NCBI RefSeq assembly: GCF_028502605.1
Contig: NW_026611594.1
Coordinates: forward strand, 575,501-639,500
Origin: Trichoderma breve
Lineage: Eukaryota > Ascomycota > Sordariomycetes > Hypocreales > Hypocreaceae
Direction of reading: 5' to 3'
Length of the DNA stretch: 64,000 bases
The notes below the pieces were generated by a model, which ran no database searches, was not told where the DNA came from, and saw nothing but the letters and a program-made list of their open reading frames with translations. The position numbers were made by a program, and so were the translations under genes. Position 1 is the first letter of the stretch, and each line of letters starts with the position of its first letter. This document shows, piece by piece, positions 9,801 through 21,677 of this stretch.

Positions 9801-12730
9801 CAAATGTTTTCCTCAGGTCCAGGCCGTCTGGGTACCGGTTGATAAGAAGGCGAAAAACGGGTAGCTGGGCCATCCTCGAAGCCTCGACTAAGCCTTGGTC
9901 TAGAGTCTCAGAGTCGTACTCATCACTTGCTAGGATAGTTTTGACCATGCCTTTGAATCCAAAGTGCGACGCGATGGTGAGCGGCTTGCGATTTTTGAGT
10001 GGCACTAAGAAAGGGGTAGATAGCGCCATGTATGCATCTACCCATCGTTCCAACCATGGTTGATCCTTGAAGATGACCCCCAAAGCATCTCCAATTGATC
10101 CGAATTGTTTGCGATGGCTCATCCGGAATTCAGTTGCGTACGGCAATTGGGTGATCCAGGCTTGAGTCTGATCAGTATTATCCTTGAGATGGTCTAAACA
10201 GGTTTGCACAATAGTGGTATGCCGATCTCGTTCTGTCTGTCGGTACCACCCCTTTGTAATGAGCAACTGATCTTCACTGGAATCTGAAGACTTCAGCCAG
10301 CCACGGATGGAGGCATGACTGAAGTGTACTTCGTCGTGAACTGTAACCAACAATCCTCCAAATTGGCGGATGATGTTGATGAAGCGACCACGTATTGTAG
10401 ACCCCCCTGTATCTGCACTAAGTTTATCCCCAAGACATAGATCTGAGATTCGGCAGAACTCAGATGCCCTCAGAGGTCTGAAAGATGATAGCATCCAACA
10501 CAGAAGTTTGTTGGCCCACAGATGATACTTCTCAGGAATATCCTCTAAGATACTCTCAAAAATTTGTTCCGGTGAGGGCGTCTGACTCTTAGTTAGGATA
10601 CGAGAGACGGTTTTAGAAAGATCGAGGGTTGATTTGAAGCAGTTGATTAGCAAATGATGCAATGATACATCTTTTGCGCAACCGGAGAGCAAGGCTTCTA
10701 TCTTGTCTCGCAAGCCATTGACCGCATAGTAATGGCTCTGCTGGAGAAGCATGGACACATTGAATCTATCATAGAGGGGCTCGGAGGAAGGTAAGTTATA
10801 GTCTATGCGAGTTATGCTTTCACTGGGGAATTTAGAGAGTGAGTCAATAATGGGCTTCTCTTTGGCTGTTCCCTTTGTCGTAATGATGACAATCCTCAGG
10901 CGGTGCTCGATGGTCGTGAAGTAGTTGTAGATTTCAGATAAGAAAAATGACACAGAGTCGTCGCATTCGTCAAGGCATCCTAAAACGAGCGGATAATTTG
11001 AATCATCTAAGAGTGTATGAGTGGCTTGTCAACTTGTGGGGGATAAAGAGGACGAGCATACCACTTCTGACCACAACGTTCTGCCACATGTGTAGAAGAC
11101 ATTGATATTCCCAAGGATATCCATCACAAATTTCAGGACAATAGCTATGGCTCAAACGATTCCTCGGGCGGCTGTAGACATATTGAGCGAAAAATGTCCA
11201 CAGCATCGCTGGTATCGTGTTGAACCTGGCATCGTGACTTTTGAAGTGGAAATAGTACAGCCTTCCCTTATTCGCTTCGCTTAGGTAGCTCTTCACGCTT
11301 TCGGCTATCTTGTCTGCGTCTGAGGTACACTGAATATGTAAGATGCGATTGTAATTGGTCTTGGATAAAATGTCTAGCTCTGGATTGTATTCGATTGGGT
11401 TATCATTCAAAGCAGGGTAGATTGGTGATGCTTGATGTAGCGATTTACGTAGGCTGGCATTGTGTACCTCTTTAAAGTCTTTTCCCCGATTTGACATATT
11501 AGAGATAAGATATTGTAAAACAAAGTGTGGGCATACGTACCAAGCCAGTCTTCATCTGGCGAAATCACTTTAGCGTATGAGTCGAGCTCCTCAACATCAA
11601 TCAGTTGGAGATGTGGTTTAACACTCGGCAGCTGATATTCAAGGGCAATGCCCAAAGTGGCCGTGAATTTATCGAATACCTATTATAATCCAATTAGTCT
11701 CCTCTTGGATAAAATGGCACTAGCAAAAAAAGAAAACTCAAACAGAACTCACTCTTTTCGCAGGATCGTCATGAGTGGAAAATATGTTGACGACCCGTGC
11801 CTGGATCAGCATTTTTGTATGTATAAATGAATCGTTGATTTTGCTTATTGTCTCGGCAAGTCTTCTCACAAGCGTCATTTTATGGTCTTGCAGACGGAGA
11901 TCATTGTTTAAGGAGAGAAGCCAGAATAGCTGTTCTTCAAGATGAACTATTGTAGGTGATCGATGTGGGTAGCCGAAGAATATCTATAGCTGTTAGAGCT
12001 GGAGAACTGTTATTTGATATAATAGGGTTGGGGTTATTTTACAATACCACGTATGCAATGCAAGATATCCGCATATGCAGACTCATCCAAGCTAGCAATA
12101 ATGATGGCCTGCCAAGGCAAAAGTGGTTAGCTACTTCAATATACATATACATTTCATTACTTGAACTTGGATGACCTTACCGACTTAACAATTGCACCGC
12201 CAATATCTTGGCAGGCAAAGTATATAGGTCGCCTTGCATTCTAAGGGACTGTAAGCTGATATATATGTCACCTCGAGGCAAAGTCGCTAAACAAACTCTT
12301 ATCTCAGGCGTTCGGCTTTTCGCGACAACTTCCAGTAGTTTGTGAGCGTTTCTGTAACTCCCTTGTAGAGTATAGCATCCCATAGAAGCCTCGTCTTGGT
12401 CGTAGCTGTATGAGATAAACCTTCCTCCCTTGGGAGCTATGCTGGAGAAAAGTCTGTTGAGCCGGGTTGGGTCTTGGCCGCTCGAAGTGTACGCCCCATC
12501 CCAGATATTTTCATCCCCGTGAAATCCATGGATACCGATTATGCTTCAAAAGTGTAAGCCCACTGGAAGCTGGAAAACAGAATTAGGTTATCAATGGATA
12601 CTTACTCGAACTTAGCTTCATCTACGCCTTCATTGGGTTCGTCCGCAGCAGCATCCTCACGAGAATTTTCTTCACCAGCTACAGCCGGTGCTGCTGAAAT
12701 GCCCGCTTCAGATGCGACCGGGGCAGCCAT
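6875..12730 (-). CDS. NLR-like protein: inactive alpha/beta-hydrolase, NACHT-like, ankyrin repeats, zinc finger
   Basis: Ten exons (12730-12606, 12543-12297, 12240-12181, 12108-12043, 11983-11753, 11679-11541, 11469-11062, 11006-8877, 8825-7319, 7247-6875) sum to 1,761 codons in one frame. Residues about 40-290 match the SesB-like hydrolase found on fungal NLRs: IIGIHGFHGD, RPIYFACQDIGG and GIIFFGYPHR. The usual nucleophile motif GHSxGG reads CQDIGG, so the serine is absent. Residues about 330-600 follow a NACHT layout, with a FFH..RFN-like block and a Walker B-like LVLGCLDECDD. The P-loop position reads HIQCTSDADK, without GxxxxGKS. About 18 ankyrin repeats fill residues about 930-1635. The last exon has a CDCC...CFKC cysteine pattern like a ZZ-type zinc finger and an acidic tail. 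Intact splicing argues against a pseudogene. The likely role is immune or self/non-self sensing. Confidence 0.85.
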
Positions 12731-13365
12731 GGCAGCTTAAAAAAGCGAAATTGTTTACCTTAGTCTTCAGTAGTCCCGAGAACAAGCCTATATAACACAA
12801 ATCTCAAAATAGAAAGGAATCTCTATGCTCATTCAGAGTCGATCGGCACATCTTCGTTTTGTTATTAATATAGGTAGGGTATAGGGCGGATGATACACTC
12901 ATGATTCTTACTCAGGTTACTAAGGCATCAGTGTCAGCACATCGTCCTGTCAATGCGATGCGGGGTTAACGAGCCAATTGAGGGGTATTTGGACAGTGTG
13001 TATATGGACTGGATATATCAGAGTACATGATATACTTCAATGTTTCTTCTGTAGTTGGTTGTCGGAAATACAACCAAAACAGAACCAAGGAAGTGTTTTG
13101 GGGCGATTGACAAGGCAACCTAGTAGTTAAAGAACAGCTGGATCCACTATTGAGCGCCAAGTTCAATTTTCTTTGAGATGTGGCTTGGAAACATGTGCTA
13201 GAATTGCGGTAGCCGAAGCCTCCCGCGAGCCGGGTTCTCCTAGTTAACAACTTAATTTCGATGCTCCTTGACAACATAAACTCCGATGCAAGATGCATGC
13301 ATGCACTTGATCTCTATTTAGACGCTCTTTCGGCCAATACATGACCACTATTATCGCGAAACAAT
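12731..13365. other. Intergenic, upstream of the NLR-like gene
   Basis: About 630 bp between the NLR-like start and the stop of the next leftward gene. It must hold the NLR-like promoter. A 110-codon leftward frame exists, but it has no domain-like features and I do not call it a gene. Confidence 0.5.
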
Positions 13366-14259
13366 TCACTCCGCTTTTTGACCAAAATGAGCCTCCATTC
13401 CCATTCTCACGTCACATAATGAATACAAGTCGAAGCTACTCAGATCCTGCACGTTATAACTTCTTCCTTTCTTGGGCTTGTCCCCTGTCAGAGTAGGATT
13501 AAACAGAACCGGATCGTCAAGCGGTACTTTCGAAAACTTCCTTTCCAGGCCCGTAACGAAATCGGCGTCAGCCTCAAGAGTGACCTTGGCATTGAAAGGT
13601 TTGCTGTCTTCTCGGCGGAGGAGAATTGCAACTCTCACTGAATCTGGAACGCCGGTTTGTCTTCGCTTGTTTTCTTGCAGATTCCACACGGCTACCGTTG
13701 ATTCGCCCGAGTTCTTTCCTGTGCCCAAGTTGATGCTTCCAGTCACTGTGGTGGCATCGCTGATATCTCTGTTGACTGTTTTCTCAAACTTGAGTGTTCC
13801 TCCTGCTTCGAGAAAGGGCACACCGGAAGCCCCCAGATTCAGCTCCCCGCCGCGTGTGATGGACTCGCTATCCACAGTTGGCACCACGGACCATCTCTCC
13901 TCGGGAGCTATAGCCTCAACAGTTGGAGCTGTATCGTTCTTATTGTTGGCAAAGAACTCGATGTTGATGCGGGCTCTTATGATTCGACGGGAGTGCTTCT
14001 GTGGATCGAAGCGGAAACGGAACACCATCAATGTTGCCTCGTCCCCGTCATTGTCGTAAGTTCCGTGAATAACCTCCATCAAGTCAACACGGACGTGAAT
14101 ATTGCCTCTCGTACGCTCAATTACGTTGCGCCTTTCCCAGTCGTTTACTGAGGCGTTTTCGGTACGAAATGTGTCATCTTCGCCGGTGATGATATCATGG
14201 AGCGGTGTCTCTAGTGCCAGAAGAGGCTCGTCGTCATTTCTCTGCGGAAGCTCAGCCAT
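13366..14259 (-). CDS. Unknown 297-residue beta-rich protein beside a protease gene
   Basis: One exon, starting at the ATG at 14259 (MAELPQRNDD); upstream in-frame sequence has only a TTG. There is no signal peptide or obvious membrane helix. After an acidic N-terminus, alternating hydrophobic/polar stretches (HVRVDLMEVI, LMVFRFRF, ARINIEFF, VRVAILLRR, KVTLEADADF) suggest a beta-sandwich or pore-former-like fold. A Gly-rich middle section (GGELNLGASG...EAGGTLKF) is followed by the VAVWNLQEN segment. I do not recognise the family by sequence. It lies between an NLR-like gene and a divergently transcribed subtilisin-like gene 655 bp away. That is the context in which fungal protease-activated cell-death effectors are found. 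Function is inference only. Confidence 0.8.
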   Translation of the reverse strand: MAELPQRNDDEPLLALETPLHDIITGEDDTFRTENASVNDWERRNVIERTRGNIHVRVDLMEVIHGTYDNDGDEATLMVFRFRFDPQKHSRRIIRARINIEFFANNKNDTAPTVEAIAPEERWSVVPTVDSESITRGGELNLGASGVPFLEAGGTLKFEKTVNRDISDATTVTGSINLGTGKNSGESTVAVWNLQENKRRQTGVPDSVRVAILLRREDSKPFNAKVTLEADADFVTGLERKFSKVPLDDPVLFNPTLTGDKPKKGRSYNVQDLSSFDLYSLCDVRMGMEAHFGQKAE

Positions 14260-14913
14260 TATGTGGTAGCGATATTGCAATATTTAACATCAATTATATA
14301 CGGGATGTAAACCATGAAGCGGGGTGTTGACAATATTTGATGATCGTTTTAGGTCTTACTTGTGTATCTTTGGCTGCGCAAATAGAGTACCTCTATGTAC
14401 TTTTACAATAGTTTGCACTGTGTCCAGAGCCGCTATTTGGGTTGAGAAACTGTTGTACAACGACCAGTCCTGAGAAGAAGATATCCCTTCTTAATTGGAA
14501 ACCATTTAAGCCTCTAGTTCTATTCTAACTTTGACAGGACTTAACTATAATGAAAGAGAAAGAAATATTTCAGGCTTTGATGCTGTATTATTATCTCTGG
14601 TTCTCACTGTTAAGTATGTGGTTCGTTAAGAGAGGTCTGAAGACCAAATACTGTAAGCAGACACGCTATAAGAACAGGGGTCATTTTTTATCCACCAACT
14701 CTGTAACTTGTGTGCTCCCCATTGCCAAAGGTAATACGGAAACGTCAATTGCTAGTAGAGCAACCCCTCTCTGCCTTGGTTAAAGACTCATTAGCGAGGC
14801 TCTGCAGAAGAGCGCCATCTCTTGTTCCCACGACCCTCACTTCCCTTTCCTGCAGCCTCCATTTCCCCTTGTTACCATACGCTCTCTTTAAGCTTAATTA
14901 CGACCCTAATATA
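14260..14913. promoter_or_regulatory. Divergent intergenic region between unknown protein and subtilase
   Basis: 654 bp separate two start codons pointing away from each other (14259 minus, 14914 plus), so both promoters must lie here. The end near the subtilase is pyrimidine-rich (about 14815-14880), which is common just upstream of fungal starts. Co-expression is possible but not shown by sequence. Confidence 0.5.
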
Positions 14914-17900
14914 ATGGATTCTGGCTTTCAAGGTCCAGAAAAACCGTCCCGTGTGGCCAGCGGGCTTATGGAGGACGGAGATGTTTACGATCTGGACAAT
15001 GAAGATGAATTCCTCCCACCAACGGCAACAATATCCGGGTTTGGTGTGGACCATGTCAGGCAGCAGTTTGATCAAGATATTGATGAAGCACGAAAATTCT
15101 CAATACAGAGTCTCGATGAAGCTGAGAGGAACAGACAACGGGCACAATTTGTGCTTGCCCGAGCGACAGAATGGGATAAGACGACATGGGAAGGTCAGAA
15201 CTTTTTGCATTATCTTGCCTACGACCACAATCCTAAGCCATCGATTAGCTTGCAATGGCTTATGGCACGAGCCATCGTGAAGCTGCCGCATCTGATGGGC
15301 AGAATGGATAAAGCGAATCGCACGCCGCTCACCACCGCCCTCTATGTAGGCAACGAGAGATTCAGTCATGCGGTATGCAACAACGTGGGGTCAAAGACAC
15401 GCGAGCGAATCAAACCAGAGCTACTGAATGAATGCAAGCCTCACGATAATGATCGTGAAATCACATGTCTACATACTGCCTTGACTTGTGACTTTAGTAC
15501 GGAGGAGCAGAGAGAGAAAATCGTCAAAAGCATTTGCAGTTTTGTTCCTGAAGAGTTATTCAGGATCACCGATCATAGAGGTCGTACACCTTTGCACCTG
15601 GCTGTAGAGTATGAGAGGTGCTGTAAGACACAAGTTGGTATTGTTGAAGAATTGCTTGTTCGAGGATCACAAGCACTAGATGTCGATATCTTGACATATA
15701 ACCGCACTTACTCAGTTTACCAGTACCACGAAAGTACACGGAAAGCGGTACAAAGAAGGTTCGACCAAACGCCTGCGAGAGAAACGAAAGGGGACAAGCT
15801 CAAGCTCTCTGATACGAAATCAGATCCAAAGAGGGCCCCTTCTAAGCTTGAAATTGGCGCAATGGGACCCTCATCACTGTCTGGAGATAAAGAAGGGCCG
15901 GTTAGTTCTTTGAAGCGAAGAGATTCGATTACTACTACGTCTAGAGACCGCGGTGGTTATAAATTACAATTGGATACACAAGTGGTGTCCTCTCCACTTC
16001 GAGGGTCGCCAATCGATTCCGCACAAAACACACTAAGGGCGGCGACTCTCCAAAAAGAAGAAGAGCGGGCACAAGCTGCTAAGCTAATTAGCGAGCAGCT
16101 GAAGCTTCTATATCTTCGGACCCAAAGGCCGGATCGCGCTTCTCGCTGCCTGCGCCTACAAGACGAGCAAGGTATGTGATGGTTTGCTATGTGTGTTTAT
16201 TCTATATACGACAAGCTTCTAACAGCCTCAGTAGATAAGGAGCTGTGGTTCGACTTTGGTCCACCCAAAAAACTTAGGAAGAATGAATTCCAGAAACAAT
16301 TCGGCCATCTTAAGCTGGATAGTGTACTCCAATACGTGGCGTTTCCACAAATCGAGCTGATTGAGGACGATGACGGTCCAGCTACAAGGCGCAAGACTAG
16401 GACAGTAGGTTTTAACATAACAATATTGCTTTCTAGAAAATTAATGCTTTTAGGATTTGGTTTTCTTTTTCAACTGGCTGAAGCAGAAAGGAGTGAAACG
16501 CATTGTTAAGGTATAAGAATGCCATAAACTTTGGAACTCAATTTTTGAATGCCCTTTTATTAAGCAAAATTTTAGGTTATTGTGGACGATTTGAAAACTC
16601 CCTCACATAGTGATGAAGCCATAGAAGAAGCATTGGAGTCATTTGTAAGTGACTAATTATGTATTCATACGTTCAGGGGCTTACTGTTTGCAGAATGTTG
16701 AGATACTTGACTGGCGGAGATTGGATCTTGACCCCGTATCGCTTACTCGAGTTGGGAAGTGTTTACGAGAACTTCATCTCCAATGGAGTGGTAAGAACAC
16801 CACTTTACGGGCATGGTCAGAAAAAGAGGGCTTGGCTATGATCCCCACGCTGGAGACAATTAGTGTCACCCAAGTTGAGGTATTCAAACCAACGCTCTTG
16901 GTCGCAAGACTCAGTCACTTACTAACATGTATTTTCGCATAGAGCTCTGAGTCTGATACAAGAGTCAATAGTAACTTCAATGACTTTGTAAAACGAGTTC
17001 ATGAGTCTTGGTCATCTGAAAAACAGCCTATCATAAATGGCCCAATCCCCGCTAACAACTACCTCCTCAGAATGGGCATTCTTACAAGAGAAGGGCAGCT
17101 CAATCAAAGCCAAGAACGCGGCGTTGATCCACACAAGTGGATGCAATGCATGGAACACTTTAATTCCCATTTTAGGCAGATCCGTGCCCTGAGAGACAAG
17201 ATAACTGATGCGTCACTGACACCTGTGGTGGTCGCTTTGATAGACGACGGGACAGACATCATGCATCCAGATCTGAAGGGTATGGGATTTCCGGGCAAGA
17301 GCTTCCACCACTATCGAGAAGGTTCAACATGGCGTGTATCTCCATACTGGGACTCTCCGTCTGGTCACGGGACGTTGATGGCTAGATTGATTCATCGCAT
17401 TTGTCCGAGCGCCATTATTCATGTTATTAAGCTGCAGACTTTTGCAACTGAGGGCTCAACGAAACTTCAAATAAATCCCGATAGTGCGATACAGGTAAGT
17501 TAGCTCATTTAATTGCAGCTAGTTATAAATTCCTCTGATGGAAGTTATAGGCGATAAACTATGCAGCAGAGCAAGGTGCTCAAATTATTTCTATGTCTTG
17601 GACAATCAAGCCACCCACAGAACCAACTAAGAAAGCAGACTTTGATCATGCAATCAACAATGCTCTCAACATAAAAGGCCTCCTCATGTTTTGCGCTGCT
17701 AGCGACCAGGGAAAGTCTGCGGACCTGATGTATCCGCACGGCAGCAACCCTAATAGCTTCAGAATCGGCGCTGCGAAAGCCACAGGCAGCATGCTCGACA
17801 CAGTTGGTGATGCGCACGAACTCAGCTTCATTTTCCCGGGCCACGAAGTTGTGATTGATCATAACTATCAAGATGTGCAAGACAAAACATTTCAGAAATT

Positions 17901-18246
17901 CGAAGCTCATTCTGGTAGCTCGGTGGCAACTGCGCTGGCAACTGGTCTGGCTGCACTTGTCATGGAGTGTGTCAGATTGGGTATCATGCATACCAATGAG
18001 ACGAATCAGAGTGATCATACTGTTGCGATAACGAAAGAAGACTTGACGAAGATTAGAGAACGGCAGCAGATGGAACATGCGCTGACATCGATTGGAACCA
18101 GCCATCTTACGAAGAATAAGTACATTGAGGTTTGGAAGACGTTTAGCGGCGCCGCGGAGGATTTGAAGAATAGTGAGGGCGATAGAATAGGTCAACTGGG
18201 GAGAATTGCAGGTTTAGCGAGGATGTTTCTTAGAAAGGGCGCTTGA
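14914..18246 (+). CDS. Intracellular subtilisin-like (S8) protease with N-terminal ankyrin-like region
   Basis: Six exons (14914-16171, 16226-16404, 16576-16644, 16694-16879, 16943-17494, 17551-18246) give 979 codons. There is no signal peptide, so the protein is probably cytosolic. Residues about 60-280 are helical with two ankyrin-like motifs (RTPLTTALYVGNERF; GRTPLHLAVEYERC). A charged, Ser/Lys-rich linker spans about 290-420. The C-terminal S8 domain has an intact triad: Asp in VALIDDGTDIMHPDL, His in SGHGTLMARLI, and Ser in SGSSVATALATGLAALV. The oxyanion-side region QIISMSW...LLMFCAASDQG is also present. Fungal proteases of this kind act in programmed cell death, for example HET-Q2 of Podospora, which cleaves a gasdermin-like partner. 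The partner candidate here is the divergent 297-residue protein. The gene ends 152 bp from the convergent homoaconitase stop. Confidence 0.88.
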
Positions 18247-18398
18247 GGCAATTAGACTTGAAACTTGACGGTTCCTTAATGGGATTGTGTTGGTAATGGA
18301 TTGTATATTTTACATCTGAAAGATTTCTTTTTTCTTTTTTCTTTTTCTCTAAGCTGAGGTATCTTTCTTCATACGCCGCCACGCCTAATAATCACTTT

Positions 18399-21015
18399 TC
18401 ACTTTGCAATCTCTCCCTTGACCCAGGCCTCCAAACCTCCCCTGCTAATGATCTCTTGCACATTCGGCGGCAGTTCACCCACCTTCTGGCTCCACGTCTC
18501 TCCGTTGTCCTCTGTGACGACGACCTTGCTCCTGCGTACGTCCCACAGGAACTTCCATCCCGTGCGTCGCGTGAGCTGAATGTCGGCACCGTCGCCCTTG
18601 GGGAAGCGCTCGCGAAGGCGCTGGATCAGGCGAGGCACTTCAACGGTGAGGAGCGCGTTGTTGATGCTGTTACGGCCGAAGATGTTGCCGAAAGAGCCGG
18701 AGACGACGAGCGGGATCTTTTTGGCGAGGATAGCGGTAGCGGCTATTGATACAGATTATTAGTCGGTCGTTTGGAGAAGAATACCCCTTCTGGGAACACT
18801 TACCTTGCTCTCGTGATGAGCCAGTTCCAAAGTTAAATCCTCCGACCAACACGTCTCCAGGGCGGGCGATATCCTTGAAGGCGGCGTCGTAGTTTTCCAT
18901 GCATACCTCTGCCATCTTCTCGACTGGGACGTTATCTTGATATGTGTATTTGCCTGGGTATATACCGTCTGTGTTGATGTTGTCGGCGTCGCAAAATACG
19001 ATCTCGCCCTCGACTTTCTCTGGGAAACCAGGTACAATGTCGGTCAGCGTCTCCTCGGCGTTGTCTGCAGGTGCTGCAGTTGAAGCGCCCATATCCTTCT
19101 CGGCGTCGAAGATCATGCTGTCGGCCTGAGCGATGATCTTATCCAGGGCGTCCTCAACGCTCATGGCCTTATCTGCCTCCAGGTTGCCACTGCCCTCACC
19201 GAGGATAACCTTGTCGATGCCTTCAGGCTTCTGGTACCATCCAGGACCACTGATATAACCTGACAGGGCACTGGCGGCGACTACTTCTGGCGATCCGAGA
19301 TATGCCTTTGCTTCTTTAGATCCCATTCTTCCTGAAAAGTTTCTGTTTGATGCGCTAATGCCGACCTCGTTGGGCTCAAGCAGTCCAGTTCCAAGCCCAA
19401 TACAAGGTCCGCACCCTGATGGAAGTGTTTCCACGCCGGCATCTAGGAGAACCTGCCAATCGCCAGCTTCCTCCGCTATCTGTTGTTCAGCTAGAGAGGC
19501 AGCGGCAACGTAGAACTTGACACCAGGGGCAATCTTGGGTGCAACACCATCTTTCGCAGCCTCGCGGAATACACGAGCGGCAGCACTAATGTCGGACGCT
19601 CTTCCGTTAGTGCAGGATACCAAATCTTTAGCCAAGTTAGTAAACTTCAGGGGAAACGGCGTGAGTGATTATAGTTACAAGCTTTGTCGACGGGAATCTT
19701 TTGAGCCTCAAGATCGCGAAGGGGCGTGGCCACCTTGACAGAGTTGGGTCCTGAGACAAATGGGGATAGGGATGTAAGATCGAGATAAAGCGACTTGGCG
19801 TAAGTTGCACCGGGGTCGGCAGTGAGCCGGTTCTCAGAGAGCTGGGCGATCCGGTCGTGTGTAAAACGGGCATTGGCATCAGGCTCTGAGTTGAGCATGG
19901 CGGATGTGGTGGCCTTGGCTCGCAGCCAGTTGATCAAGACATCGTCAATGGGGAAAAGCCTGTCGCAGTTGTCAGTCTGGTTCCCAATGCGCTCATAGCA
20001 AGTCCAACATACCCACTGAGCGCGCCCCATTCCGTCGTCATGTTTGCGATTGTGATCCTTTCGTCTATAGAAAGGCTACGCATTGTTTCTTCGGAACCAG
20101 TGAATTCGATGGCGTGATTTAGGACAGAATCGTCATTCACCAATCCACAGAGCGCCACGATGACATCCTTCGCAGTAACACCCGGAGGTAGAACGCCCAG
20201 GAGAGTGACTTTGGCGATAGGCGGGATCTGCCACCATGTCCGACCAGTCGCAAGTATACTGGCAGCATCGGTCCTCACAATGGGAGTACCCACGGCTCCA
20301 ATTGCGCCATAGCTATTGGAGTGGCTGTCAGACGCAACGGTCAAGGTCCCCGGCCAAGCATAGCCCTCCTCAATCATCAGCTGATGGCCAATACCCCGGC
20401 CAGCGCCAAAGAAATCAATGCCATGGTTCTGAGCGAACTCTTGTATCAATTCGTACTTCTTCAGGTTCGTAGGCGATCGATTCTGCACGTCGTGATCCAA
20501 AGTCATGACAATTTGGCTGCTATCATGGACCTTGGTGGCGCCTATGTCCATCCATTTCTTAATAATGGGAAAACTGTTATCATGGGACATGCTGCGGTGC
20601 GGCGCGATGGAGATGTAGTCGCCGGAATGGACCGTCTTGCCCGGCGCAAGGCCGACGGCGTACCGCTGGACGATCTTCTCAGTGAGCGTCTGAGGCTTTC
20701 CGACGGCTGGTGGGGAGGAGGAGGGGATGTCTGAATTGCGAGAGCTGTCGAGCTGCGAGTGGAAAGCGTCAGGCCTTCGATAGGCGCCGGTGACGCTGTA
20801 AGAACGGCATATTGGTGATGTTGAAGGCAGCTGTGGTGCTAGAGATCGCGGTGTTGTGCGGCCGAGAAGCGTGGCGCATCTCCTGGCGGAGCGGCCAGCT
20901 ATTCCACGCTGTGAAGAGCCACGAAGTTAGCAATTATCTTGTAATTGATATGTCGTGTAGCCATCGCCTAATTGGCCTGATCTGGGGCATGGAGAAGACA
21001 TACTGCTTGCATCAT
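18399..21015 (-). CDS. LYS4: Homoaconitase, mitochondrial
   Basis: Five exons (21015-21004, 20908-20013, 19959-19679, 19625-18804, 18742-18399) give 784 residues, the usual length. The enzyme converts homocitrate/homoaconitate to homoisocitrate in the fungal alpha-aminoadipate route to lysine. The first exon is only 12 nt and leads into an Arg/Ser-rich mitochondrial presequence. Conserved aconitase-family blocks follow: the [13 protein letters not shown] region, [20 protein letters not shown], and iron-sulfur cysteines in [12 protein letters not shown] and [10 protein letters not shown]. The C-terminal swivel domain has [11 protein letters not shown] and the [15 protein letters not shown] substrate loop. 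The ending [17 protein letters not shown] distinguishes homoaconitase from aconitase and isopropylmalate isomerase. The symbol follows the yeast gene; Aspergillus calls it lysF. It is a housekeeping gene unrelated to its NLR neighbours. Confidence 0.95.
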
Positions 21016-21677
21016 TGTGAGACGACTGGATGAAGATGCATCAAAACTTTATCCGAGATCGGGATGGCGGCATCTAGAAAAAAGTTTGGCGGGGTCTGCG
21101 GGGAGCTAATCCGAAACCCAGACGCTATAATTGGTTGAAACACAACTGACATGTTGGATGCGGATAAAAGTGTATTTGTCTATGTAGGAAGAAAATCATC
21201 TGATGTTGTTTCATGTTGTTAAAGCCATGTTGTTAAAGCCATGTTGTTATAACTCATAGTTGATGTTGCGCAACCAATAGGAAGTTGTCGGAATGCGGGT
21301 TGCGTCATCAGTTACTGATAGGCGGCTCAATGTTTTGCCTATGCAACCAAAAGAGGCTCACTTGATTGAGTGAAAGATAGCAAAAGCATCGGATATCGTC
21401 CATCCTTGTTTGGCGCTCCCCACAGTTGTGTCAGTTTCTCGATGCAAGGGCGCACGCTAGAATCATCCCGCGCCCTTGGCCCCACGCGCTGAGAAATGCC
21501 GGCCATTCTTAGATCTTCCATTTACATCTTACACATGCTCATGGCCATCAATATCAGTTGAAAGAGCAGTATAAATGATATAAGTGAACCAAGTGGACTC
21601 ATTTTCTTTCATCCACCAACTATCTCAGCTTCATCCTTCAAGACCAACCCAAGTAATTCGCGAAACTCAAAATCATC
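21016..21677. other. Divergent intergenic with small tandem repeat and TATA-like site
   Basis: 662 bp between the homoaconitase start (leftward) and the cupin start (rightward). It contains three tandem copies of a 14-mer, CATGTTGTTAAAGC, at 21212-21253, the third copy imperfect. A TATAAAT at 21570-21576 lies 102 bp before the cupin ATG and is a plausible core promoter. Confidence 0.6.
21212..21253. repeat. Three-copy 14-bp tandem repeat
   Basis: Copies at 21212-21225, 21226-21239 and 21240-21253 share CATGTTGTT; the last diverges in its final bases. It lies in the homoaconitase/cupin promoter region. No function is evident. Confidence 0.8.

Noticed and set aside
12966..13298. A 110-codon leftward frame downstream of the unknown protein gene
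   Set aside because: Composition is not protein-like and no splice links it to either neighbour.
13366..14259. Calling the 297-residue protein a gasdermin outright
   Set aside because: Only gene context supports this; no sequence motif that I can recognise identifies the family.
18399..21015. Aconitase or isopropylmalate isomerase instead of homoaconitase
   Set aside because: Length, presequence and the C-terminal [15 protein letters not shown] block fit homoaconitase.
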